DNA of 64,000 nt from Microglena sp. YARC (taxonomy: Eukaryota; Chlorophyta; Chlorophyceae; Chlamydomonadales; Chlamydomonadaceae). The stretch is from NCBI GenBank assembly GCA_022414725.1, contig CM039462.1, positions 7,060,084-7,124,083 of the forward strand, written 5' to 3'. Under the pieces are notes generated by a model that saw nothing but the letters and a program-made list of their open reading frames with translations, was not told where the DNA came from and did no database searches. The position numbers and the translations under genes are program-made. Of the stretch, positions 19,800-30,284 are shown piece by piece (the stretch's first letter is position 1; every line of letters begins with the position of its first letter).

Positions 19800-22700
19800 T
19801 TAGAGTGGTTGTGTCAACGAGTCAGGTACATGACCCTTCGTCATCATATCAACATTGTCTTTGATAACTGCATCCAATGTGACGTAATCTTCTGGACATC
19901 TCTCCTGAAAAAAACCAGATCCAAATATTTTTCTGTAATATGCATATAAAGGGAACTTCCAATCTTTCGAAATCAAAAGCTAGCTTCCAATTTGATAAAA
20001 CATTGACAACACTGTGTATCCATCCTGGAGCCACATGAACTACCTGTCCATGGCTTTGGGAAACAATTCGAACCAAGTTGGGGACTTGGCGATGTAATTG
20101 AAACATTTCATCCGCTGACAACAAGGGGAAGTCAGTTTTTAGTCTAATAGCTTCCTCAAACTTGTCTCTGACTACCTTCACACAATTGCCAGACTGCACA
20201 AAAGCAATAAATTCTTCAAATCCCCAAGGGGGGATAAAAAGCCAATATGCTAATGGACCAGTAACACCTGGGGACAATGAGAACGCAACATTTAGTCCCC
20301 GGGTAATATCCCAATGTAAACCAGTTCCATCCCCTCCTTGCGTTGACAGAAACAACATCGTTTTCATACGTATGTTCTGGTCAGGGCGGATATTTACTGC
20401 AGCAGCGTCCATAAATAGAGCCTTCGCTATACTATCTAGCTGATTGTTGTGCAATAAATCCAATGTGGTTTGGAAGTTTACACGTCCGATGAAATACTCA
20501 GTGTTTTGGACAGTTAATTTAGTGACACGAGGAATATTAATTCTTATTTTCTCGGAAAGCATGTTAAACTTCTCTTCAGAATCGAAGGAGTCATGAATGA
20601 TTCTGAACAACTCGGATGCTGTGGGTAATACCTCCCACGATGTGGAGACAATAGTGGAGCGTATCTGTGCATATCAATCGTAATTGCCGCATTAGAAACT
20701 AACTCCAACACCTTCCTAGCTACAGCAGAGATGTCCTTATCCAAAAATATAGTCACGTGAGGACCCAACACTCTCACATCCCAACATAATGGGCACACAA
20801 GATGGTTATCATTGACGTACGTCAGAATTTCGGTTTTAATTCTGCAATACATACAGCCTGCACTTGAATCGGAATTGGGCGCCTTAACGCGAGCGTCTCT
20901 GATGTCAGTCTACAAATAAAGGATACAGTAAATAAGATAAGACGAAGGAGAGTAAATTAATTTTGACAATACAAGTGCTTGACATGACAGTAACAGTACA
21001 ATCAAGAACAACCAATGAATTTGACAAGGGCACAACCATGTTTGAAGACACATCTCACTGCACCAGTCATCCTACAAGTAGGTCTGACAATTGCCAATGA
21101 ATTCGTCAATTCATACATAAGTTTATGCCAAGGCATCATCCATTAATTGATTCAGTATGACCATACACAAGGTAACATTACAAAATGCAAAGGTAGCATC
21201 CATTACTTGCATCAGTATGACCATACACAAGTGCTTGACAAGACAGTAACAGTACAATCAAGAACAACCAATGAATTTGACAAGGGCACAACCATGTTTG
21301 AAGACACATCTCACTGCGCCAGTCATCCTACAAGTAGGTCTGACAATTGCCAATGAATTCGTGAATTCATAAATAAGTTTATGCCAAGGCATCATCCATT
21401 AATTGATTCAGTATGACCATACACAAGGTAACATTACAAAATGCAAAGGTAGCATCCATTACTTGCATCAGTATGACCATACACAAGTGCTTGACATGAC
21501 AGAGTAACATTACAATCAAGAGAAACCTACGAATTAAACAAGTAACATCAAACTCACTAGGGGTTGCTTGAAGAAATCAGCTTCTGGGTTGAATGTAGCG
21601 TGCAGGATTCCTTTGGTGTTAACCTCAATGAAGGCTGCTCCCATGAGAATTGAGATGGTCATTATGCACATCAACAACTCTCCTCTTCGTGTGGACTTTA
21701 GAATGGACTTCACAGTCATCCCTGTGAAATGGGGTTCCATTGGGAATGCAGTGTGTCGGTTTAAGGACGACAACAAGATTCAATTTATTGTGATAACAGA
21801 TGAATCCCGAAAAAGTAGTTTGTGACGGAAGGACGGACACACACACACAGTTGACAGGCATATCCCACAATCAAAATTTTATTCGGGTTGATGCACAGGA
21901 AATTTAACCAATTAGAGGTATAGTTGAATTTTTTGAGTCGGCGTGGGATTGAACACATAGTCTTGACAGCCTGGACACGTGGTATCTGAATTATGGTCAA
22001 CCGCTGGCATTAAAACCTCTTGGGAGTCACTGAGGACTTCGCATCGTTCCAGGTAAATAAACTTGGAACGATGCGAAGTCCTCAGTGACTCCCAAGAGGG
22101 ATTCAGACTGAACAGAAGCACCCATAGACAACTCACCCACCTCATACATGACATCGAGGATGCGGCCCACTCAAGAATAGACCTGTTTGCTGCCTACTTT
22201 GACTTCTCATCTGCCTGTAATACGGTGGACAATGACAAGCTGCTCCAAACTATGTATGACCTTGGAATCACCGTAGATGTCATTGAAACAGTGAAAGGAA
22301 TTTACAAGGGGGCTACTACAGTCGTCGGAACAGTAAAATGAAACATCCCAACAAACGGTGGCAAACACAAAACAACTGGATACACGTACATGGTCGCACA
22401 TGTGCTAGTACATACACACACATTTGGCAAACACAAGTACATACACACACATCAGGCAAACATGAACACACTCAGCCAATCAAGCATGCACACAGAAACA
22501 ATGTGCTATCCATGTAATGCCACACAGCTAGTACTAGTACATACATACACATCTGGCTATCCATGCACAACAAGACAACCCCATGCAAACATGAACACAC
22601 TCTAATACACACGCACGCATGCACAAAATAAATTGCCATCCTTACACTTAATGGGCGTTCCTGCCTCCCGGCCGATTTTTTTAAATTTCTAATCAGGATT

Positions 22701-23276
22701 TAGAGCCTCTTGAACGACTCGCTAGCTTGAGACACAAGCACCAAGGAATCACAAATCCGCTCCATACCATGTTTCGCAACCAGTCAAAATCGGCCGGGAG
22801 GCAGGAACGCCCATTACTTCCACACTTCACTGTGCATTCCCACACACACATCTGGATGTCCATGCACTACAAGATGACCCCATGCAAACACAAACACACT
22901 CAAATACACGGATATGCAAGCACAATACAAATTGATATCCATGCACTGCCACACAGAACTGTGCACCTAAACACACACACACACACACATATCAAACACT
23001 TCCACACAGAACTGTGCACCTAAACACACACACACACACATCTGGCTACTAATAAGTCATTATTATCATTTCAAATTACTCACCAAGATTGGATGTGTCT
23101 TCTTTAAAAGCATCAGCCCCCCCACTTCCTTCAACTACCAAGGCTGATCCGAACAATGAAGGACTACGCATTGACTCGGAGGCTGCAGCCTTTAGCTTTG
23201 CAGCTTTCCTCACACCTCTTAGGGACTTATTCGAGGGTCCCTTACTATTCTGGGCTACCTGGGTTGACTTGGGCAT
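19800..23276 (-). CDS. JmjC-domain oxygenase, spliced host-type gene
   Basis: Exons with matching phases: 23276-23084 (ATG; donor CTTG|GTGAGT, phase 1), 21721-21558 (acceptor CACAG|GG, donor CTA|GTGAGT, phase 0), 20909-19800 (acceptor TTTGTAG). Exon 3 begins TDIRDARVKAPNSDS and carries two CxxC pairs (GCMYCRIK..VCPLCWD), a likely zinc site. The JmjC core follows: GTGLHWDITRG with the iron-binding HxD, PLAYWLFIPPWGFEEF, then VHVAPGWIHSVVN with the distal His. This fold is a 2-oxoglutarate/Fe(II) oxygenase, often a histone or protein demethylase or hydroxylase. Exon 3 has two apparent frameshifts, near 20640 and near 19965; beyond the second, the frame ends QERCPEDYVTLDAV..LTQPL at 19800. A non-coding first exon and an intron filled with satellite (24358-23282) lie upstream. 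Substrate unknown; function depends on whether the shifts are real. Confidence 0.7.
20975..21497. repeat. 256-bp unit duplicated in tandem, inside a JmjC intron
   Basis: GTGCTTGACATGACAG recurs at 20975, 21231 and 21487, giving two full 256-bp units and the start of a third. Units differ at only a few positions. They fill most of the intron 21557-20910 of the JmjC gene. Confidence 0.9.
22016..22099. repeat. Perfect 35-bp foldback
   Basis: The left arm 22016-22050 (CCTCTTGGGAGTCACTGAGG start) and right arm 22065-22099 are exact reverse complements around a 14-nt loop. The right arm is also the first coding part of the reverse transcriptase fragment that follows. Confidence 0.95.
22066..22341 (+). 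pseudogene. Non-LTR retrotransposon reverse transcriptase fragment
   Basis: The frame contains SDSQEGFRLNRSTHRQL, AAYFDFSSACNTVDNDKLL and GIYKGATTVVGTVK, matching RT motifs 1-A of LINE-type elements (QxGFRxxRST; DFSxAxxTVD). The DF aspartate of motif A is kept, but the usual FD is changed to CN, and motif B and the YxDD box are absent. The frame ends where a CAGTC-type transposon end (22319-22350) begins, so the fragment was cut by that insertion or was already 5'- and 3'-truncated. It lies in the long intron of the JmjC gene and is inactive. Confidence 0.8.
22319..22350 (+). mobile_element. Solo CAGTC-type terminal repeat
   Basis: CTACAGTCGTCGGAACAGTA followed by AAATGAAACA, the terminus seen at 33188, 39205 and 41351, here at the end of the RT relic. 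Confidence 0.75.
22380..23060. repeat. CA-rich low-complexity sequence
   Basis: Imperfect repeats of ACACACACATC, CCATGCACTACAAGATGACC and CACACAGAACTGTGCACCTA, interrupted by the MITE at 22650. No coding sequence; part of a JmjC intron. Confidence 0.7.
22650..22815 (-). mobile_element. GGGCG-MITE, complete, 166 bp
   Basis: AATGGGCGTTCCTGCCTCCC starts and its reverse complement ends the element; the core is in the opposite orientation to the 11270 and 41389 copies. It is flanked by ACTT at 22646-22649 and 22816-22819, a 4-bp target duplication. Confidence 0.95.
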
Positions 23277-23512
23277 GTTTCCTGTGTTACGAAACAATGG
23301 AGCATATAATCAGTCAGGGTGTATGAGTGGATGGTCCTACAAAATGGCCCGTCCAGCAAAGAAACCTCCTTACATGACGCAATGCACATCAACAAAGACC
23401 CCGTGTTCTTTTGGGCCACGGTACCGGGGAAGAGGCGATCGCTTAAGTGCGGCTAGTCCTTCAATGGACACTCTCGAAAGTACCGACAAAAGAACGATAC
23501 GGAGTCTGCAGG

Positions 23513-23592
23513 ATGGAGGGCCGTGATCTAAAAAAGAACCACGATGTTCTCTTTAACATCCTGCAATTTGTTGATTCAAAATCGTATTGTTG
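23513..23592 (+). pseudogene. F-box-like N-terminal fragment
   Basis: Codons for MEGRDLKKNHDVLFNILQFV and DSKS, an F-box-like start, are cut off by a CAGTC-MITE. The same fragment occurs twice in tandem at 27725-27845 (minus strand, LKNNHDILVNILQFVDSKS), again with the MITE joined after SKS. The junction is thus ancestral to both copies. It sits in the 5' intron of the JmjC gene. Confidence 0.6.
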
Positions 23593-23702
23593 TAGACACC
23601 ACTCGGTCCCCCTCCGGTGGTCGCGACAACATTAGGTTACACCGCAAGGTGTGCCGTACACGAAGCGGTTTCATTTAAGTATTCCGTTGACTGTATACTG
23701 TA
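23584..23702 (-). mobile_element. CAGTC-MITE, end copy
   Basis: The reverse complement starts TACAGTCAACGGAATACTTA and continues through the ACACCTTGCGGTGTAAC palindrome to GTGTCTACAACAATA. Confidence 0.85.
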
Positions 23703-24345
23703 AGCTATATCCGACCAACTCGACTCGATCTAGCATCCTGTCAGTTATCGAACAGTCGTGACAGTGCAGGCAGGCATTGCAGCAGCAGCAGCATCTAACA
23801 ACTATCCTATAAGCTATATCCGACCAGCTCGACTCGATCTAGCATCCTGTCAGTTATCGAACAGTCGCGACAGTGCAGGCAGGCATTGCAGCAGCAGCAT
23901 CTAACAACTATCCTGTAAGCTATATCCGACCTGCTCGACTCGATCTAGCATCCTGTCAGTTATCGAACAGTCGCGACAGTGCAGGCAGGCATTGCAGCAG
24001 CAGCATCTAACAACTATCCTGTAAGCTATATCCGACCAGCTCGACTCGATCTAGCATCCTGTCAGTTATCGAACAGTCGCGACAGTGCAGGCATTGCAGC
24101 AGCAGCAGCATCTAACAACTATCCTGTAAGCTATATCCGACCAGCTCGACTCGATCTAGCATCCAGTCAGTTATCGAACAGTCGCGACAGTGCAGGCAGC
24201 GATGCAGCAGCAGCATCTAACAACTATCCTGTAAGCTATATCCGACCAGCTCGACTCGATCTAGCATCCTGTCAGTTATCGAACAGTCGCGACAGTGCAG
24301 GCAGGCATTGCAGCAGCATCTAACAACTATCCTGTAAGCTAGATC
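23700..24345 (-). repeat. 107-bp satellite array (copy C) in the 5' intron of the JmjC gene
   Basis: About six units containing TATCCTGTAAGCTATATCCG and CAGTTATCGAACAGTCGCGA with a variable (GCA)n block. It lies between a conserved donor CAG|GTGAAG (24359/24358, minus) and the acceptor AACACAG|GAAACATG (23282/23281). Confidence 0.9.
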
Positions 24346-24358
24346 CGACCAACTTCAC

Positions 24359-24700
24359 CTGGTTGATCGAACAAACACGATTGAGCGAGCGAGCAATCGG
24401 TTCCTGAGCAATGCGAGAAAGCACTTCCTGAGAGAGCAAGCGAGCACTTCCTGAGCAATGCAATTCAAATTAGCGAACAGGCGATGCAGCTCGTCGCGAA
24501 ATCCTGGAAGCTATTTCAAAGACACCTCACCTTCGGCTTCCGAATTTTCAGGAATTGAGTGGTATCCAGCGAAAGATGTGATGATTCATGGCTGGACCGA
24601 GCATATGAAACCCTACTAAACCCTTATCATGTTTCAGCTCGCGCGACGTTTGCGGTCAGCCAGCATTCCGACGAACCCGTCCTTCGTCCTTTTCGTCCTT
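24359..24700 (-). promoter_or_regulatory. Conserved upstream block of the JmjC gene (promoter/5' UTR)
   Basis: The same block precedes the satellite in copies A (about 480-840) and B (33480-33933). It includes CAGCTGAAACATGATAAGGG, TTCGCGACGAGTTGCATCGC and a GAGCGAGCGAG run. Conservation together with the downstream donor site suggests promoter and untranslated first exon. It lies back to back with the chromodomain gene start at 24859. Confidence 0.45.
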
Positions 24701-24858
24701 TTCTAAAAACTACTATTCTACTATTCTACTATTCTACTATTCTACTATTCTTAATTTTCGATGAAGAATTTGGGACACATTTTCAATTCTACTCCTTTTC
24801 TTATGGTGGGACACATTCTTCAATTCTACTCCTTTTCTTCTAGGACTCCTGCATCGAG

Positions 24859-26327
24859 ATGGAAACTTCTATGCATGTGGTGAGTGAGTGTGTGTGCGTG
24901 CGCGCGTGTTTTCCCAGCTACTGACGACTGCGTGCGAGAGTGTTTTCCCAGCTACTGACGACTGCGTGCGAGAGTGTTTTCCCAGCTACTGACGACTGCG
25001 TGCGAGAGTGTTTTCCCAGCTACTGACGACTGCGTGCGTGCGTGTTTTCCCAGCTACTGACGACTGCGTGCGAGAGTGTTTTCCCAACTACTGACGACTG
25101 CGTGCGAGAGTGTTTTCCCAGCTACTGACGACTGCGTGCGAGAGTGTTTTCCCAGCTACTGACGACTGCCCCTGTGATTCTGTTGGGGCACTGATTTCAC
25201 TGTTTACACTGCTTTTTATTGCTGGCGCAGATCGTCATCGACCTGACAAACTTGTCGTCATCTTCGGATGATGAGGACCCCCCCTTCTCCCCATCGGAGT
25301 TACTTATTGGGGGAGCTACTTGCAACTCCCCCAATGTGGCTTTTAAGCTTGAGGGCCATCATCCCCTGTCCACTGGCTCTACTCGCTATCATCCCCTGTC
25401 CCCTCTCCCTCGCCCTCCTCCCCTGTCCCCTCTCCCTCGCCCTCCTCCCCTGTCCCCTCTCCCTCGCCCTCATCCCCTGTCAACGGGCGCTACTCCCCTG
25501 TCCACTGGAGCTACCACCCTGTCCTCTCTCCATCGCCCTCATCCCCTGTCCACGGGCGCTACTCCCCTGTCCACTGGAGCTACCACCCTGTCCACTGGCG
25601 CTACTACCTTGTCCACTGGAGCTACTACCCTGTCCACTGGCGCTACTACCCTGTCCACTGGCGCTACTACCCCACGCCCTCCGCACCTGTCGCCCACGTC
25701 ATCCTCGCTGGAAGTCAGCGTGAGTACCCCCCTGCCTTGCGTTTTTCTTGAGTCCTGGTGGCACTGGTTGTTGAGACATGCAGTGAAGATGGAGAAGACT
25801 GATTTTTAAATTCAATTCAATTCAATTCAATTCATTGGGTGCTGCAGGTTGATAGTATTCGACTATCTTGCAAAGGTCGTCACGTAAACTTTTTCAGTGA
25901 TGATACAAGATACTCGGTCCACAGCATTGTGGATGTCAAGATGAGATTTGGGAACGATTGCGTTGGTATTATAGACCATTACTACCTGTTTATCCCAATG
26001 TTCAAAGTAAGTAATGGGTGTTCCTGCCTCACGGCGGATTTTTTACTGACTGACTGACTGATTGATATTACTGACTGACTGACTGACTGCATGATTGATA
26101 GTACTGACTGACTGACTGCATGATTGATATATTACTGACTGCATGATTGATAGTACTGACTGATTTACTGACTGACTGACTGCATGATTGATATTACTGA
26201 CTGACTGCATGATTGATATTACTGACTGACTGCATGATTGATATTACTGACTGACTTACTGACTGACTGCATGATTGATATTACTGACTGACTGACTGAC
26301 TGACTGACTGACTGCATGATTGATATT

Positions 26328-26359
<32 letters not shown>

Positions 26360-26613
26360 CATGATTGATATTACTGACTGACTGACTGCATGATTGATAT
26401 TACTGACTGACTGACTGCATGATTGACACACATTATTCACGTTGTGCGCAGGTGCGGTGGAAATCCTACACTGAAGAGCACGACACCTGGGAGCCGGTCG
26501 ACGATCTTCTGGACCTGCAAGTGTTCGTTGACTTCATGCGCAGCGACACCTGGGTGGCGTTCGTGAAGGAGAATGCGAATGGGGTCAAGGGTTGGGAGAG
26601 GATCCGTCAATAA
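24859..26613 (+). CDS. Chromodomain protein with SUMO-interaction-like motif, four exons
   Basis: Exons 24859-24879, 25231-25719, 25848-26006 and 26452-26613 all join in phase 0 with donors GTG|GTGAGT, AGC|GTGAGT, AAA|GTAAGT and acceptors GCGCAG, CTGCAG, GCGCAG. They encode 276 residues. Residues 8-22 read IVIDLTNLSSSSDDED, a classic SUMO-interacting pattern (VIDLT plus acidic run). Residues 55-155 are low complexity, LSTGATT/PRPPPLSPL. The chromodomain spans the last intron: SIVDVKMRFG..YYLFIPMFK joins VRWKSYTEEHDTWEPVDDLL, with aromatic-cage candidates Y/W/W and the WEP box. A D/F-rich tail follows to RIRQ. Chromodomains usually read methylated lysine on histone tails. Splice-restored homology across the intron is strong evidence that this is a real nuclear gene. 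Tandem repeats occupy introns 1 and 3. Confidence 0.85.
24895..25168 (+). repeat. 41-bp tandem array in chromodomain intron 1
   Basis: About seven copies of GCTACTGACGACTGCGTGCG plus AGAGTGTTTTCCCA, filling nearly the whole intron 24880-25230. Confidence 0.95.
25380..25680 (+). repeat. Coding minisatellite in chromodomain exon 2
   Basis: Units of 21-24 bp (CTGTCCACTGGCGCTACTAC, CCTCTCCCTCGCCCTCCT) encode the L-S-T-G-A-T and P-L-P-R-P stretches. Confidence 0.9.
26013..26430 (+). repeat. MITE end plus (ACTG)n-type array in chromodomain intron 3
   Basis: Six bases after the donor comes AATGGGTGTTCCTGCCTCAC, a GGGCG-MITE left end without its partner. It is followed by about 380 bp of ACTGACTGACTGCATGATTG-type repeats. 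The intron 26007-26451 thus seems to have grown from a MITE relic and tetranucleotide slippage. Confidence 0.85.
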
Positions 26614-26639
26614 TATTTGGCTGCACAACCTGTGTCCGC

Positions 26640-27590
26640 ACTAGCACATAGGGCGTTCCTGCCTCCCGCTGACTGTAGTGGTGGTTATTTGTTTTGGTGG
26701 AGTTGGACACATGTCTGTCGAGCCTCACACCTGAGATAGTGGTGGTGATTTTTTTGGTGGTGTTGACACATGCCTGTCGAGCCTCACACCTGAGATAGTG
26801 GTGGTGATAGTCACTTGACTGAATTCGGCTATAAATAAAATAATGCCCACTTGACTGAAATTCGATTATTGAATTTGCATACTATATTAGTATGAAATTC
26901 GATTATTGAATTTGCATAGTATTACACCATTGCATAGTATAAAATTCGATTATTGAATTTGCATAGTATTACACCATTGCATAGTATGAAATTCGATTAT
27001 TGAATTTGCATACTATATTAGTATGAAATTCGATTATTGAATTTGCATACTATATTAGTATGAAATTCGATTATTGAATTTGCATAGTATTACACCATTG
27101 CATAGTATTACACCATTGCATAGTATGAAATTCGATTATTGAATTTGCATAGTATTACACCAAATTTGTTTCATTTGGTTGAATACACAAAAATTGATTT
27201 ATTGAGTTTGTATACACCAAATTTATTTCATACATTCATAGGATGCGCAATTTATTTCATACATTCATAGGATGCGCAATTTGTTGCATACATTCATAGA
27301 ATGCGCCAGCCACACTGTAATGTTTAAAGTCATCGCCTCTGATATTGTTCTTAGCCCCCCCCCCTGACTTGCCACCAAGGACTCTTCCACAGTTCGAATA
27401 CCGCAAATAAAACATGATATCGGACTACCGCGATTCACATCCAGCCATCTATGTACACACGACGCATGCGGAGCCCCTTACACCCCCCCCCCCCAGCGGG
27501 AGGGGGCCCCACAGAGACTGGATTCATTGATCATTGTACTATCGACCGAATGCATGCGATAATGCAAACGCACGCACACGCACGTGAAGA
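26640..27590. repeat. Non-coding repeats downstream of the chromodomain gene
   Basis: A GGGCG-MITE scrap (GGGCGTTCCTGCCTCCCG, 26651-26668), two copies of GACACATGYCTGTCGAGCCT with GTGGTGGTGAT (26695-26815), then 26850-27180 with repeats of GAAATTCGATTATTGAATTT, then CATACATTCATAGGATGCGC units to 27310. Poly-C runs at 27357 and 27483. No gene seen. Confidence 0.8.
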
Positions 27591-27637
27591 AGAGTGATAG
27601 ATATATTTACAACACAGGATCACGAACGTTTCGTGTA

Positions 27638-27842
27638 CAGTCAACGGAATACTAAAATGAAACCGATTCGTGTACGGCACACCTTACGGTGTAGCAACCC
27701 ACGGGGCAGTGGAACACCAATACGATTTTGAATCAACAAATTGCAGGATGTTAACGAGAATATCGTGGTTCTTTTTTAGATCACGATTTTGAATCAACAA
27801 ATTGCAGGATGTTAACGAGAATATCGTGGTTATTTTTTAGAT
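27638..27842 (+). mobile_element. CAGTC-MITE joined to a tandemly repeated F-box fragment
   Basis: The MITE (TACAGTCAACGGAATACTAA to CACCAATACG) is followed by two nearly identical 61-bp copies of CGATTTTGAATCAACAAATT..ATCGTGGTT. These are the reverse complement of the F-box fragment at 23530-23592. Confidence 0.8.
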
Positions 27843-27981
27843 CTTCGCACACTGCGGACCCCTCAATATTCGAGAGACCGAGCAGCCCCCTAAAATAGAG
27901 CTTGGGGTCCCGATCGGGTTGGAAGGACGCAGGGGTCCATGTCCGGTCTCTCGAATATTGAGGGGTCCGCAGTGTGCGAAG
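27843..27981. repeat. Perfect 38-bp inverted repeat upstream of the ankyrin gene
   Basis: Arms 27843-27880 (CTTCGCACACTGCGGACCCC start) and 27944-27981 are exact reverse complements with a 63-bp spacer. The right arm ends 61 bp before the ATG at 28043, so it overlaps the expected promoter. Confidence 0.95.
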
Positions 27982-28042
27982 GGTTTCTTCTAGGATCGCA
28001 GCCTCTATTCTCAGCTTCTTTCTGCTTCTCTCAGATTTTTCG

Positions 28043-29389
28043 ATGCCTCTCCCTACTATTCCTCCAGAGCTAATATCGCGCATTCTCTTCGAGTCAATTG
28101 GTATTCATCAATGTTTGGAACTGTCTACTCTCTTCCCATCCTGGTCGGACTACGCATCAGCCAACTTTCCTCACATCCTGTTGCGCAGATTCACTATCAC
28201 GAACGCATTCGAACGTGCTATGGTCTACGATCGCATTGATGTGGCTTTGCAGCTGTTGGATCTGACCGTACCAGGCTCTTTTAACTACGATGCTCTGCTG
28301 ACACAGTCTGTAATCGGTGGACATACCGACCTGGTCAGGGCTATTGTTCAGACCCCTAGATTTGCTGCAGGGACCATACCTAATAGTGGTGATAGTGAAC
28401 TGCTAATAGAAGCAGCAGAGAATGGCCATACCGAGATTGTAAGGATTCTTTTGGAAGCTCCAGTCAACCATGCACATGCAAACTGCCAAGGTGGGCGTGC
28501 TCTTGTGCCAGCAGCTGCTGGTGGTCACACCGAGATTGTAAGGCTTCTTTTGGAATCACCCCAGCATGCTGCGCGTGCAGACTGCCAGAGGGGGCTTGCT
28601 CTTGTGGAAGCAGCTGAGGGTGGTCACATGGAGGTGGCCAGGCTACTCCTGTCTGCTCCTATCCACCCTGCTCGAGCAGATTGTCTTGATGGACTTGCTC
28701 TTGAGGCAGCAGCTAGGGGTGGTCACATTGAGGTGGCCAAGCTTCTCATTGGATATCCAGAGCATGCTGCGCGAGCTGACTGCAAGAGGGGGCGTGTTCT
28801 TGTGGAAGCAGCTGAGGGTGGACACATCGAGACAGTGAGGCTACTCCTGTCTGCTCCTATCCACCCTGCGCGAGCAGATTGTCTTAATGGACTTGCTCTT
28901 ATAGAAGCAGCTTGGGGTGGTCACACTGAGGTGGCCAAGCTTCTCATTGGATATCCAGACCACCCAGCACACGCAGACTGCCAGAGGGGGCGTGCTCTGG
29001 CAAGCGCAGCTGGTGAGGGTCACATCGATACAGTAAGGCTCCTCATGGAAGCTCCAGCCCACCATGCGCGAGCGGACGACCCATATGGTGCTCTGCTGAG
29101 AGCAGCCTATGGTGGCCACACCGAGGTGGTCAGACTCCTCCTGTCTGCTCCAGTCTACCCTGCGCGAGCGGACGACCAGATGGCTGCTCTGCTGAGAGCA
29201 GCCGAGGGTGGCCACACCGAGGTGGTCAGACTCCTCCTGTCTGCTCCAGTCCACCCTACACACACAGACTGTCTAGGAGGAGCTGCTCTTATGGAAGCAT
29301 TTAGACGCCAGAGGGGGCTTGCTCTGGAGTTGGCTAGACAGGGTGGACACATAGAAGTTGCCAAACTTCTCTTGAGATTTGGTGGTTAG
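28043..29389 (+). CDS. F-box-like ankyrin repeat protein, 448 residues
   Basis: Intact intronless ORF. I chose ATG 28043 because MPLPTIPPELISRILFESIG is an F-box-like start (P-P-E-L-I-x-x-I-L); an upstream in-frame ATG would begin inside the inverted repeat. Residues 95-448 are about eleven ankyrin repeats of roughly 30 residues with the unusual consensus ARADCxxGxALVEAAEGGHT and EVVRLLLSAP. The repeats are long-spaced, with a C-x-G in place of the usual D-G-x-T-P-L-H. Such F-box/ankyrin proteins are frequent in giant viruses and may recruit host proteins to SCF ubiquitin ligases; the partner is unknown. Neighbouring repeats are nearly identical in DNA, which suggests recent expansion. Confidence 0.85.
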   Translation: MPLPTIPPELISRILFESIGIHQCLELSTLFPSWSDYASANFPHILLRRFTITNAFERAMVYDRIDVALQLLDLTVPGSFNYDALLTQSVIGGHTDLVRAIVQTPRFAAGTIPNSGDSELLIEAAENGHTEIVRILLEAPVNHAHANCQGGRALVPAAAGGHTEIVRLLLESPQHAARADCQRGLALVEAAEGGHMEVARLLLSAPIHPARADCLDGLALEAAARGGHIEVAKLLIGYPEHAARADCKRGRVLVEAAEGGHIETVRLLLSAPIHPARADCLNGLALIEAAWGGHTEVAKLLIGYPDHPAHADCQRGRALASAAGEGHIDTVRLLMEAPAHHARADDPYGALLRAAYGGHTEVVRLLLSAPVYPARADDQMAALLRAAEGGHTEVVRLLLSAPVHPTHTDCLGGAALMEAFRRQRGLALELARQGGHIEVAKLLLRFGG

Positions 29390-29439
29390 AGCACGATTGA
29401 TGGCTTTGGGAGCTGCCTAGAAGCTGCAATGCGCGCAGG

Positions 29440-29670
29440 CCTGATGATCACCCCCCTTTGATACAGTTCTGATACAGTTCTGATACAGTTTGGTACAGTT
29501 TGGTACAGTTTGGTACAGTTTGATACAGTTTGATACAGTTTGATACAGTTTGGGTCACACCCCCTTTGATACAGTTCTGATACAGTTTGGGTCACACCCC
29601 CTTTGATACAGTTCTGATACAGTTTGGGTCACACCCCCTTTGATACAGTTCTGATACAGTTTGGGTCATG
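29440..29670 (+). repeat. GATACAGTTTGG-type tandem array
   Basis: Nested units of TGATACAGTT and ACCCCCTTTGATACAGTTC. No gene. Confidence 0.9.
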
Positions 29671-30260
29671 GCGTTGCCTAGAAACTACAGTGTAGTATAT
29701 CTAGGCTTTTCTAATGAGATTTTTACCGTCTTGTTATTGCTTCAGTTTCAAAATCTGTATTAGTCTCCGTTGTAAAAGTTGAATACTCAATCGTTTCTCA
29801 ACATGTGTCGTTTGAGAACCCCGCACTCTCTCACAAACGCTTCCAATTTGTCATCTGTGTACAAAGGTGGATATATGAATCCGGATAGATGCATTTAAAA
29901 ATACATAAAGCTACTAAACAATTCATGCCGGAAACTCTTTGGTTCTGACTGGAAGCCGAAACACAACTCCCTGCAAGCACGGCAAACATCTTTATAAACT
30001 CCATGCAGATCACAACTTCGCAGGGACACACCAATTGACTGGAAGCCGAAATACATCTCCCTGCAACACGGCAAAGCCAGCACGGCAAACATCTTTACAA
30101 ACTCCATGCAGATCACAAACTCACAGGGACACACCAATTGACTCGAAGCCGAAATACTTCGCACTGCAAGCACGGTAGCCATCGATACAACTTCGCAGGG
30201 ACACACTTTTCCGGAAGACATTTGAGATGTCAGTGACATCTTCGGCCAACTCCACGCAGA
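29670..30260. repeat. About 90-bp tandem units, otherwise no gene
   Basis: 29940-30260 contains three imperfect units with GACTGGAAGCCGAAATACAT, TCCATGCAGATCACAA and TCGCAGGGACACAC. 29670-29940 has nothing recognisable. Confidence 0.75.
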
Positions 30261-30284
30261 CCACAAATTCGCAGGGACACATCA

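Noticed and set aside
20590..20660. A short extra intron explaining the frame change in the JmjC gene
   Set aside because: The only GT..AG pair there would give a 13-nt intron; a one-base indel is more likely.
26219..26440. SVSQSVSQ repeat ORF on the minus strand
   Set aside because: Translation of the intronic ACTG tetranucleotide repeat.
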